From Serilophus lunatus (lineage: Eukaryota; Chordata; Aves; Passeriformes; Eurylaimidae), in contig VXBA01004393.1 in NCBI GenBank assembly GCA_013399895.1, positions 2,560,736 to 2,624,735 on the forward strand: 64,000 nucleotides of DNA. The letters are read 5' to 3'. A program made the position numbers and the translations under genes. The stretch's first letter is position 1, and every line of letters starts with the position of its first letter. The notes beneath the pieces were generated by a model. It did not search any database. It was not told the DNA's origin and saw only the letters and a list, made by a program, of their open reading frames with translations. Below are positions 36,962 to 49,825 of this stretch, piece by piece.

Positions 36962-39900
36962 CATTCAGGACTTCTGCTACTGGGCATGGGAATTGGTGAG
37001 TGGGGAGCTGCTGCTGCCAGGAGTGTGGATGTGCCTCACCTTGTGACCCAGGAACATTCCCACCAGCCCACACTGGCAGCCTTTCCCTGCTTCCTGGAGC
37101 ACTAGTACCCCATTACAGCTCTGTGGCTTTGGTGTGTGGGCCATTGGGTTGAAGTTAGGCAAGGGCAGTTTGTACCTAGAAAGTGAACAGGTCCAGATAA
37201 GGAAGTAGTTAAGTTATTTCAGTGGAAGAGGTTGGGTTTTTTTTTGTTTGTTTGGTGGTTTTGTTTGGGGTTTTTTTAAATCCAGGTTACTTAGCATCAG
37301 GATTTTTTTCAGATTGTGTCAATAACTCAAGTTTTCTTTCATCCTTAACAGCATGAGCTTCACGTTCATTTTCTGAGTGGATGGCTCAAGTGGGTTGTTT
37401 GCAATGAGACTCCAGGTTAAACCCAAGAACTGCCCAGTGCAGGGACTTAGAGCAGGGAAAGCTCAGAAGTTTGTGCTCTCCTGAGGAGTGGGACAGGTGA
37501 GTACACACTGACAAACAAGGAGGAGCTTTGGCACTCTGCCAGACTACTGTTTCTGAGTAGTGTTCCCCAGTAATGGGAACAGGCTGTAGTTGAAATACAA
37601 AAGGCAAAGGTGAGAAAGAGCTGAGGTAAGAGAATATGAAATGCCAGGACTGTGAGAAGATGCAGATATTCAGTGCAGAGAGGGGTGTATTATTTAAGGA
37701 AAACATATGAAATTAATGTGGAAAAAGGAGGTGCATTTAAAAAAGCTGCTGAACGCATTTTGCATCATGCTGTGAGACAATACTGCATCTTCTGGGCTCA
37801 GCCTTCCTTCCAGAATACACCATTCTGTGCATGTTCTTCTCAACTCTTCCTACTGTTGCTATTCTGTCTAAACAGTGATCTCATATTTAGTGTGCTTTTA
37901 TTGCACAAGATAAATCATGGTGAACAATTAAGTGTTTCAAACACTAAGATGATGTAGGTTAAGCATTTAAAATATTGAAGTGGGGAAAAAGCACAGGGAA
38001 CAAGAGTGTGGCAACCATTGGTTAATTCAAAAAGATGTAAATGTGTTCACCAATGATTAACTGATTAGTCAAAAACATATAAAGGAGAACCCTGCTTTGC
38101 CCATGGTTGTAGCCTCTATTTATGAGAAGAACATGCTTTGATCTCTTTCCTTTGGAACTGTTACACAGATTGAGTGTGTGTGTTGCTCAAAAAGGAAAAA
38201 TCATCTCCTTATAAGGGACCTGGGCCTTGCCTCACATCAGTGCCTTTTGTGCAGGAAGGGTGCTGCCATTGCCTGGGTAAGTTTCATGCATCGAATGCAT
38301 ATGCAGAGAGCTCTGTGAAAGGGGAAAGGAGGGAAAAAAGAAAATCCTTGTTTCCTTTCATGTTCCTCAAATATAAGAGAAAACAGAAAGATGGTGTGTT
38401 CTGCTGATATCCTGGAAACCGAGAAAGCAAACCTCAGCTTGGCTGGAATCCCCATCAATTGGCATGCTGGATCTTTAAATGGAGAGGTGCTGATCTAAAG
38501 GAGGAATTGGGCTTTATTGTGGGGTAGAAGAGGTTTATTGGCTTTTAGAGATTGTATTGCTGCCTGGGCTGTGCAGGGTGTATGAGATGCGACATAGAGG
38601 ATGTGTGAAAGATCACACTGTAACTTGTGAAGTGTAAAAATTGTAGTTTGGTTGAGAAACCAGAGGATTGTTGTGTAATAGGAGGTGTGTGATGTGCTGT
38701 TGAGGGACATCTGAAGGAGTAGATTAGGATTCTGGTCAGTATTGCAGGAGGTGCCAAAATTGTCTGTGTGCATGTGGTACCATCTTGCTTTTTCGTGAGA
38801 GTTTTGCAAAAGTTAACATTTTTCTGACATTTCTCTCTTACTGATAAACTGAAATGCAGGAAGCTTTGGGGGTTTTGTTTGTTTGTTTGTTTGATTGATT
38901 GATTTTTGTCTGTACGCAGAATGAAGCATTTCTTCTCTAACCTCAACCTGAAGAGCAGTAGGAAGGAGGCAGGGGAAGGCGCTGCAGTTTGTCTCTGTAC
39001 CATTTGGGTTGTTTGAATTCATTCAGTTGGGAGCCCTCCCAAATGCCTCAGGCCTGGTACCTCCTCATGTACCCAACTTGGGAGAGTCTCTTGCTGCTAC
39101 CAAAAGCATTAGCCTTCATTAATACCATTAGCATAATAACAATTAGGATTCATTATTCCCTACGAAAAGATAAAGCCCGTAACACATATCTCTGAATCAA
39201 ATTCCTCAGTGTCTTGTCTTGGGACTGCTTTATTTTGAAGTTGTTTGCTCTTTATATCCTTCCATCTCCTAGAAAAAAAAAGAAAGCCACTTAATTTTAA
39301 AACTGTTTGGGTCAAAGAAATGCCCTGAGATGATCTTTCTCGCATGCTAAATAGGTGAATTGATCTAAGGGACCCACATAGCTCAGACAGACACTCAACA
39401 TTGGAAACTGCAAACTTCATCTCCTTCAAGCACAAAAGCTACTTAGTTTCCCCCATGTTGAAGACTTTTTATAATAGCAATAAGACAACTCTAGAGAGAA
39501 CCATCTAATATTAACTCCAGGGAGTAATCATCTAATCACAATCTGGGGGTGATTTGAAGCACTCATCTGGACCAAATGCCTCACAACACCCCAGGAGTGG
39601 TTTTATTGCATGATAGCAGTACCCCATTGAGCCTTATTGCTTAATTAAAAACAAATTCCCAAGTAATTTTTTTGCCTTTCCATAAAAACACAGTAGTAGA
39701 TAGAATGTATAAAACATCCATTAAATGATGGTAGATGCAAATTTACATTGTGAGATACAATCCGTTTCTTTACCACTTGGGGTTGAAGTTAAATGTAAAA
39801 CCATTTCCTATAATCTGTGCACTGCTGTGTTTAGAGAGGAAGAAATATGGGAAATAGAGGTTCATTGTAGGATGCCTTGTTTTTATTAAGTGATATGTTG

Positions 39901-41712
39901 GTCTCTTACAAAGGAGTCCAAAATCTCATCCATCTTGCAGACACAGGAGTCAATCATCTCTGTGACCTTCTCTGCTTCCTCCTGGAGATTTCCTTAGCTT
40001 GCATCATTTCAGGGCAGGACTTCACTAGGAATCCTTACTGCTGTCCAGGTTTGCCATGGCTCTCTGGGCAGAGAAAGCACAAGCAGTGCTGGTGATGTAT
40101 TTGGGATATACGTAGCCCACTACACAAATGGTGCCCTGTGTCCTTTGTGGGTTCTGCAGTCTAATGTGGATTGAGCCTGGCAACTGTATGGTGCATGCAC
40201 TTCTGGTAGTTTTGCCCACAGCTGATCTCTGCCTGCTCTGGATGCATGGCTGAGACGTCTCCAGGTCCTGCAGTTTGACTGGAACACTGCTACAGTTGTG
40301 GCTGCTCTGCAAGATGCCCCAACTGTGGGTGGGAAGAGTGCAGAAGTGCTTTAGTCTCTGTTGAGGAATGCCTCAACATCCTGACCCTGAGCTCCCTTAC
40401 ACCTCTACAGGGTGCCTTCATAGCCCCAAAGCCATTCCCAAATATGGGTTAGGGTTTGATTATTGTTCACATGTTACAGTCAAAGGAAGCAAAGCCAAGT
40501 TTTTCAGTGTTTGTCCAAAAAATCATACAGAAAGCGATTGCTCAGAAATCCTGGCAGTCAAAGCTATACTTGAGCTTTTGGACACAGCACTGAAGTAAAT
40601 GGGTTCAAAAAAGATTGGTATGACATTTTCTTCATATTTGTCACTTGGAGTGCCTTTAACTGATGGAGATAAACTTGCAAGTACAATTTTTTAAATATGA
40701 GAATTAGTAGTAACTATTACTCTAGTTGTTCCAGATGCTGAAGCCTTTGGCACTTACAACCTCTGGGTAGAGCATGACACTTGTGTCAATCTCTCCTGTT
40801 GTGGGCTCCACTCAATGTTACACATATCCTTTTAGTTTCCCCTATCAAATGGTGGTTCCCCAAGGACTGGTGGGAGCTGAAGCCATGTGTGAATATCTAC
40901 TTCTGATAAGTTGTAGCATTCAGTGCAATGTACTTTATCACATATTTAGATTTTGTGAAAAATATTTTTTTTTTGTGAACACTTTGCTGACATGTTTTGC
41001 TGATTTAATTTTTAATCTCATTAGAAAGATGTTAAATGATGTGGAGGATTTGTTATAAAGGGGTTGCAGCACTGTACTGAAGAAACACATGAGAATAAAA
41101 CTAGTCACCCTGCTCCTGTTGGCTGAGATCAGTCTGAAGGAGCAATAAGAAGAATAATTAGATCTGTGTATTTAAAACAGTTCTGTAGTAACTTTGGGCA
41201 TTGCCAGGCCAGGAAACGACATGAAAAGACCTGACAGTGTTCTCGAACAATAAACATTTTACCTGAAAGATCTCCATGTGCATTATTAGGAATGCCATTA
41301 TCTTGCTTTGATCTGACTGTATGACTGGCTGCTCATACAGCTGACACGAGCAAGTAGCCAACAAAAGAAAGCCCTAATAGGCTTTAATACCTTTAGTGAA
41401 GAGTTTCTCTTCCCCTCTGATGTATGCCATTTTACAAAGGCTCTTTTCTTCTCAATGTGCATTGTGGAGATGGCTGGATGGAGGCGATAAGGGCAGGGTT
41501 TAGCAGACTTGCTCTCCCTCTATTTGAGCTCCTGGGGTGTCAGCAATGCTCCCTGACTGCCCAGCCTGTGGAGCAGCTGCTAATGGCCCAAGACGCACCT
41601 GCAGGGCAGTGGATGGGGCTTGCTTTAAAACCTACTTGCCAAAACCCCAAACGAAGAGTGAAAGTGCTCTACCACGGCTGATGTTCCAGGGGGAATTTGA
41701 GGTGGTTGGATG

Positions 41713-41789
41713 TCTTTTTTGGTTTTGTTTGTTTCTTTGTGTTGTTTTTTTGTTTGTTTGTTTGGTTGGTTGGTTGGTTTTTTTTTTAC
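41713..41789. repeat. (GTTT)n / (GGTT)n simple repeat
   Basis: A T-rich tract made of TTTG units followed by several TTGG units and a 10-T run. It is low-complexity sequence, and the Phe/Val/Cys-rich frames that cross it are not genes. Confidence 0.9.
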
Positions 41790-44700
41790 GAATGGGTTTT
41801 GAAGCAAAACAGTAGGTTTACTGGACTTCAGCACAGTGAGAAAAGTAACTGTGCCCTATGTTGTGGCTGCAACAGTGTCCTGCTGGGGTGGGCAAATGCA
41901 GACTTTGGTCACATCAGATACTTGGCTTCCTCTGACAGCAGCAGTGCTGAAGAGCACAAACCTTGCCTGTTCTCTCATCTGAGCACGTATTTTTAAGCTT
42001 TAGGACACAAAATAAAGATGATATTATATCTGCACTATTTGGCCTTTTAAGAAGATGAGATGTCTCATGCTTATGGTTCTGGGATATGGAGGGGGTTATG
42101 CCCTTTAAGAGTATATGCTTTCATGAAGGAGATGAAAACTGTGATATTTTAGCAGCTGGAAATGCCTGGCTTAGTTTGATTCTGTTTCCTGATTTCATTT
42201 TGACATGGTAGGCAATTCAGAAAATATATTTGCAGCAAGGAAAATGGAGTTGTTATGGAAACATCTGAGTGAGGCAGCTGACATGGGGTAATGCATGCAC
42301 CACATTAGCTGTACACACAGACGCAGTAAAATGGCAAGTTCATGTAAGGTAAGGGAGCAGTTTCTAGGCACTGTCTGCTTTCATGGGTGGGTTTTCTGGC
42401 AGGAAAAGAAAAAAAAAGTAATTTTAAAACTGTGAGCATGTGGCTCCATCTTCTGGTACCAAAGCAAAATGTGTTGCTGTGGATATAGAGTGAGGTGAGG
42501 AGATTTCTGTATCATTTCTATGTTAGCTGCAACAAAAGCAACAACAAAAACAGCAGCCAAAAAATGATAATAATAAATTAAAATGCCTTTGGCCTTGCAT
42601 CAAAATACAAGTTATTAATGTAGTTTTCCTGGAGCTACAAACCATTTTGCTGCATGAGAAGAAAACTGCCTTTTGAGACTTCCTCTTAGATGTGTAGCCT
42701 TAGATGTGTCTTCTAAAGCACAACACTGCTCTCCTTTATGAAAACAATGTTTGGTCAGAATGTGGGCCTTACCAGTGAAGCTTGATGTTTTTCTTTGTTT
42801 TTCTCCACAACAACATCTTTGGCAAAGCAGCTAAAGTTCATGATGCATCCTCACAGAAATGCTAGCTGGGTAGAAATAGGAATGAATGGTTCTTGGAGGT
42901 TGAATGCCAGAAGTCAAAATAAAATAAAGCTGTTTTATTACTTCACCAAACAGTGAATGTTGTTACAGTGCATATTGTGCATGCTTAATTGAGCTTGATT
43001 ACTCAATCTGTTCACCTTAGGAACTCATTCTGGTTTAATCAGAAGTAAGTCATTGTTCAAAACCAGGAGGTATTATCAGTCTCAGGGTAAACCTTGGGTT
43101 TTCTAAAAAAATTGTAAAGAATTGCCCCAACTCTGCTGCCTTAAAAAAATCAAAACAATGCAACAAACCAGAAACAAAGGTAATTATCTTGATGTGGTGC
43201 TGTCCTAAAGCTGCTGTTTGCAAGTCATTGCAAATAGGAGGTACTGCCCTGTAAATTCAAAATTAAAAATAGGAACCCTATGTTTTACTTCTGTGTACAT
43301 GTGTATGTTCTTTTTTTTTATCCCCTGGATAGTGAGCCCAGGATAAAAGGACCCTGTATTTTTTGTATAAAGCACTAGTTTTCAGTCCAAGCTGGGTGAA
43401 CCGGGACAATGAAGATGAGGGAATATATATTTCATGGCCCCATGTCTGCCTGTGCTTGTGCCACTCTGACATCACTAACATGAGTGATGAGATACTTGCA
43501 GGCAGCGTTTTAATGTGGGGAGGGTTGTATGGAGACTTGCTTGGAAAGATTGTGTTCATGTCTGTCCAGCTTCTGCATGGCAGGCAACCACATCACAAAA
43601 ATCATTCCTAAAGTAAGCACTAGCCAGGGATTCCTATCATGACCTGCATCAAGGCTGTGGATCAAAACTAGAGGTGGAATTAGCATTTACTCTTCAGTGT
43701 GGTACTTTTAAGGCACCACATAGATGGAAGCATTTTAAATGGCCACAGACTGTGTTGATAAAATAAAATTGCATCCTCTATAGCTTGCAATTAGGGCTTC
43801 TAAACTGTCCCTGCAGCCAAGGTACCTTTTCCCTTTTACACTACTGGAGGCTTTCTCCTGAGGCTGCCTCCAATTCTTGCAATCCTTCTTTCCCCTCCCT
43901 ATATTTATCCTTCAGCTTCATCTTGCTTCATTGGTGATTCCAAGCTCTTATTTCTAGGGTCTATGTCTCTATGTTTATCATGTGGATTATTCAAAAGGGA
44001 TCTACTCCCCTTTCTGAAAGATGTCACAAGGGTACCACCTTTCACCAACACTAACAGTAAATAAATGCTACAGATCTCTTTTATTAGGAAGTACAAACCC
44101 ACAACAAATCCTGCCCAGAGTGTGTTTTATAAATCAGATCTTTTGCAGACATCTGGAGATTGTGTTTGCAAATCCCCAGCCAGCTTGTTTTGTAGTCATT
44201 GTTACCATAATTCAGGTTAATGTTGTTGCCACTTTTTACTTGCTAAAACACATGTGGTGCTTTATTGCTGAAAAAAAGTGGCTGCCTTGAAACAGAAGTT
44301 CTTTTAAAACCCTTCCTGAAAGTTTGGTGTTTGCAGAAACAAATGTCAAATCAATTGTCCTAGCTTTGAATTGCCATTCTGAAAATGCAGCTGTGAAAAG
44401 AGGTTACTTGGTCGCTGCAATGGGGAGCATGTAAGAATCTAGATTGAGAAATTAGGTACCAATAGAGACCTAAAATAACAAGTGAGACAAGTAAACTTTT
44501 AGGTTTTCCTGGAAAGATTTGCTTAAGAAATATTAGATCCCAAGTGAGAATGCTCATGCCAAGTTTCAAATCTCATTTGAATTTTTATAGCTGTTATAAT
44601 CTCTGATATATAAGCTTGGAAATAGGGTCTCGTAGCAGAAATGCCGAGTCCCTTGACTATTGCCTCGCAAAAAAGGGTTGCTGTAATAGACTACAATTCT

Positions 44701-45444
44701 GAGACAAGTTTGCAAGGCTGGCTTATGTCTGCATATCATCATTCAAATGGGTATAAGCTGGGCTCTTCACATTATTTGAGGTTATTTGTGTGTACGTGAT
44801 CAGCCGTGTGCAGCTGTTCCAATAATGTCAGCCTTCTAAGTATAACAGGCACAAACTTATCCACTGAAATGTTGCCATGGGGAGAGGCTTGGAGCTTGGA
44901 CATGCTGTCATGAAAAGTAAAGAAGAGCTTATATTCTTTTTTTGCTGTCCTTATTCTTCTGTATTTCTGCACAGAAGAAACGGAAGTTCCTAAGGAGCCA
45001 AAAGGATTCCACATGCCAGTGCTCTTTTCCCTCTCATTATCATACACTTGCAATCAGACTCTAATTTTTGAAATAAAAAAGCTGCAGGATTCTTTATTGG
45101 GACTATTAAACCTTCAATCTTCATTATTTAGGATGGCTACTTACCTTTTACTCAATGAAGCCATAATGCAACTGCTCCTATAAAAACTATCGAAATGGCT
45201 ACTGTGGCACTGAGTAGATTTTCCTCCGTGTAAAATAATCTTCTGTGAGTAAGACATAACTATCATTCACATTAATTAGGCAGCCATATAATGGGGTGTT
45301 CAATAGCTATTACATAATTTAAATTCTTCAGTGAGCACCTCAACCACCCAAGAACTATCCAGCTGAACATTTCTGAGTCCATAATTTTGAAATAATCCTT
45401 TAGAGGAAGAATATGCATGGCAGAGTGCTGCAGACAATTTCACC

Positions 45445-45461
45445 AAAAAAAAAAAAAAAAA
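45445..45461. repeat. poly(A) run
   Basis: Seventeen consecutive A. No retrocopy sequence was recognised next to it. Confidence 0.9.
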
Positions 45462-48400
45462 GATTTTAATCAGAATTATGGGATTATTTTTAACATTTAC
45501 AAGAAGTGCATAATCCTATTTTTCTCTCCCTCTCAGAAAAATAGTGCTGTACAGTAGAGCCTATTTTGGGGCTGATACTGTGTGTACACGAGGGAACGTC
45601 CAAGGAGCTTGTAGTAGCCAGAAGTGTGTGTTGGCAGGTGGACTCCCTAAACATTCTGTTACAAGCCTGGAGTCCCAGGGCTATGAGGCTCAGCTGAGAA
45701 GCCCTGACTCACAGACAAGTGAGTGCAGTTGTGCCTGAGGTTTTGTTTTTAAAATCTTTTGCCTTCAACAAGTATATGAGGACTTTAGAATTTATATTCA
45801 ATTTTGGTTATTGATTTAAAATTTTTGAGGTGAACCCAAAGTCCTTTGATATGAATACTATAAATAATGTTCTAACTATATTATTATATATTCTTCAATC
45901 TTTTAAGATTAGTTCTTCTGTCAAAAGTATGTGCAAATGTCATGAGAATAGGAGCTTATTCTGAGAACTAAAAGAAAGAAGGCTGAATTTATTAACTAAT
46001 ACAGCAGGAAGGGATTTCAGATTAACAGGCCTGTAGTACAGACCTTTAATGTGCTGTGCAGCTGCCTGTAGAAGGGAATGGCTATTACAAGATTGGTCAA
46101 TGCTTGAAATTATATGAAAATAACATTTTAAATCAGTGTGGTTTGGCAATAGTTAGATTTCATGGAAGTAGTTCTTAGCAGAATGAAAAACAGCAAAAAG
46201 CCTAAAAAAATTGAACTGTAAAGTTTGAGCTGTGCCTTTTCCTATCAGTTTATTTTAGTTAATTGTATACTATTTTTTTTCCCTCTTCTTAATAGTTATG
46301 AGGTACTGTACCTTATCTGACTAATATATAAAGAGGCAGAGAGCTCTCTTAATAGGGAGAGCTCTTAATTCAGTATTAAATGTTGCTGAGTTCTCTGTAG
46401 TTCTCCATAACCCCTATCCAACGGGCAGAGCGTGCAGAGGAAGGTATCAAAACCTGTCTATAGGTAGAGTGCCAGGTACTGTTTGTTGTGCAGCTCAGGA
46501 GGTTTGTGTTTGCCAGATGTAACTGCTCCTCTTAGCAGCAGTGGATGCTTGATCCACTATTTTTCACATTTACTCATTAATTTAATTAAACCAGTACACT
46601 GAGGTAAATTTCTACCTTACCAAAAACATACATTTTCATCATACACTGTAGGACACTGACTTAGAATTGGAGTTAGTTACCACAGAAATAAGGAGGAGGA
46701 GCATGGTCTGGATTAGAATTTGATGCTTTTCTTATTCTTCTCTAAAGAACATTGGGTAGCTTGAATATAGTCATCAGATACATGGTGCTGTTATTTCAGT
46801 AATTTAAAGTGAGTCTCCCAAGAGTCATAGAAGGTTTTTGGGAGTTTCCACCATATTGCTGTGCAATCCGTCTTTTAGACAAAGTATGCCCCCCGACTCC
46901 CACATCCCCACCAAACAGAATATTCTGTTTTCTTGGATGTGATTCAGCTTTAATTTCAAACATTGTCTACAATTAATCATTTTGAGGTTTCAAACAGAAA
47001 TTATGTTGGATTTTTTTATTTTTCCATTCTTATCTGTTCAAAATTCAGTAGTTTACCATTTTTTTAGTTTCTATTGATTATATTATATATACACAGTAGT
47101 AGGAAAACAGTGTGTAAGGTAGTGAGAGATTGTTCACAGTTGTTTGTTATTCCTTGGTTAGTCTTTAGTGAGAGTTTAGGTATAAAAGTCATTACAAAAA
47201 AAACATGTCTTTGCCTAGTGCAATTCAGAGTAGCACATATGAAGGAAGAAGCCTATTAGAGACAGCTGTGATTAGTTCTCCAATTTCCCAATATTAAATC
47301 CATTAAGTATTTACTGTCTCAGCTAATGAAGAGGTGGGGAATGTCCATGAATTAGCAGTGGAGGACTGGGGAGCTGTCATTTTCATGTGTAATGTGTTCT
47401 AGGGACAGGTCACCACAGAGCTGTGTCCTGGAGAAGGCAGGTGGGATGGGGGTTGGATCGATTTGCTGGTGCGGATGGTCTGTGGGAGCAATTAATCTGG
47501 AGTGATTTATGGGGCTGTTTGGAACACCTCTGAGTCACAGCAAAAAGGCCTCTTCATGTGATTTACCAGCTGCAGTAAAAGAGTCTTGAATGTGTGGGTT
47601 GTTCAGTTCTTGTTACTCTTCATTTGTCATCTGTCTTTCTGTGCCACCAACCTGTGATTACTTTGAGGAACCCTTTGAACATCTCTTGGGCACTCTCCAC
47701 AGTAAATAACAAAAGCCTTGCTCTCATTTATTGCAGGGGACTGCGAGGCAGTCTTTGCCTCTTTTGGTTGCTGAAATAGTTGAAAAAATAGAAAATGCCA
47801 GTAGCTATGAGAAGTTGTATCATGTTCACCTATGTGTCCATATGGTAGAATGCATTTTGTCCTTCATAGAACAATGAAACATGCTTGTGCCTAATTCCAA
47901 TTTGTATGGTATTCCCATTAATGTCTCTTTAAGACATCCATTAAAGGCCTTTAATGTTAATTAACCCGACTATGCCAATAAAGTTCTATTAGCTTCCCCC
48001 TATTAATTTAATATTATAGGCATTTAGCAGATGTCTTAATTAGATGTTACACTGAAGGCTATAAGCAAAATTAAAATTAGGTCATTGTCCTGAAAGTTTC
48101 TGCTATGATTTATGTTTTCTACCACTTTGTTTGTTTTTCCTTCTGACCACTTATAGGAAACCAAGAGACTTAATTTTAGAGAACATTGAAAGGATTAACA
48201 GCTTTGAGGTAGAATAGCTTGGGTTTAACAACTTCAACACATCTTCTTACTTTACAGATAGGTCTTTTACACAGGGAAATTGAGTTTCTCATTGGTGTGA
48301 AATGACTGTATCTCCGGTAAAAACACCGGTTTCCACGTCTCAAGGCAACACATCATATAATTGCAACAAAGATTTATTTCTGTACCAACTACTTTTATTT

Positions 48401-49597
48401 CCCAATTCCTAAGGGTCTGTTCTTGTAAACGAGTATTGCCCATGCTATGACTTCATCTGATCAGAGTCTGGTTCAGTGATGGTGAGTCAGGTTTGTGTCT
48501 GAGGGCTAATTCCAAGGAGATGTAGCTCTCCTGTAACCTCTCTCAGCAACAGGTCCAGAAAGGAGCTGGAAGCTTTGGAGGCCAGTTAAGTGTTTTTGTA
48601 GGGCTGAGGGTGGAAGTGGCAATCTTTGGCTCTCTCCTGGCTTGTGTGCCCTGCAGTGCAGTTAAGAGCTCCAGCTGCCCTCCTAACCCCAGTTACTTGG
48701 CTTTGGGGTGTGATGTATGTGAGGAACAGCTGTGTTCTCTTCAAGGAAATGACCCTGGCTGACTACAAATGCTTCAATGGTGACAGGGAAAAACTTCTCT
48801 TAGATACAAGTCTTTCACTTGATTTTGAAACCTTCTGAAATTTACATTTATAACACAAACACCATAGAAGCACCTTTATAACAGAAAAATGTTAAGTGAT
48901 CTAAATACAAAGGTCACTTTCACCTCCCAAAAATGTCAAACCTGCCTAGCTGAGAGATTGCAATCTAGGCAATCAAAAAAGTATACAGTAAAAAATACAG
49001 GAAAGGGACTGAGGATATCTGAAGCACAATAGCTCTGTGGACAGAGGTTAAATATTCATAAAGCAATTCTGTGGGTAATTGAAGTACAAGATGGAAACGA
49101 CTCCTATTCAATCTTTGAATTTGTAACTTTGAGTGCTTCCCTCTCACGTGCTGTGTTCCCTGCATTCTGGCAAGACAATCTGTATTTACTGATATAGACA
49201 TATCTGACTTAAAGTAGTAGGGTATTAGTAAGCACTGGGGAGCAAACAGCTTGCTGGGCTGCACGACACGTTTAGTACATTTACATTATAAATACCTGTT
49301 TTCCATAACAATATTATCCACAGGGAAGGAGATATTCGAGGTAAAACCTGTCAGCTGAAACAACCTGTATGTGCTTGCAGCAGGCAAAGATCTTGATGCA
49401 AAACCCAGGAACAATGATTATAAAGAGAAGCTGTCACCACCTGAAGTCTCACTGCAGGCATGTAGTGGGCAGCTAGAGCCCAATTTATACAGAAGGCAAC
49501 AAAACATTTAACAGAGTTACAAGATATAATTTTCATTGTGCAAATTCACAACTGTAAACTGAAACAGAAGTCAGGTGATCAATGCTAATCATGCAAG

Positions 49598-49603
49598 TTT
49601 AAT
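49598..49603 (-). terminator. POP4: candidate poly(A) signal ATTAAA, POP4
   Basis: The plus strand reads TTTAAT, which is ATTAAA in the sense of the gene, about 225 nt after the stop codon. It is a variant hexamer and no canonical AATAAA was noticed nearer. Position is the only support. Confidence 0.35.
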
Positions 49604-49825
49604 AAGAGCCAGGATGTTATATACAAATAACAAAACAGATACAACAAACTCCAACAGTCTGAGAGATGACTTAAAGACAATGCTATTCATTCTTTAAGAA
49701 TGAGAGTGAAACGCTTTAAAAACATTTCACATAGCTGTTCCATTTTCCATCTGCCAGGAAACCTGTTCTTTAAAGAGCAGGAAAACAGCAGGCATTTCTA
49801 TTAATACTCCTGATGTTCCATGAAA

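Larger units (their letters stand above)
36962..49597. other. intergenic between inverted repeat and POP4, no gene recognised
   Basis: Mostly AT-rich non-coding sequence. It contains low-complexity tracts (G/T-rich at 37231-37277, 38870-38906 and 41713-41789; a 17-A run at 45445-45461). AT-rich, repeat-free stretches near 39500-39660 and 47880-48110 look like candidate conserved elements. No open frame with recognisable homology was found on either strand. Confidence 0.5.

Noticed and set aside
46320..46370. Inverted AGAGCTCT words near 46340 and 46360
   Set aside because: Short self-complementary word occurring twice; too small to be meaningful.
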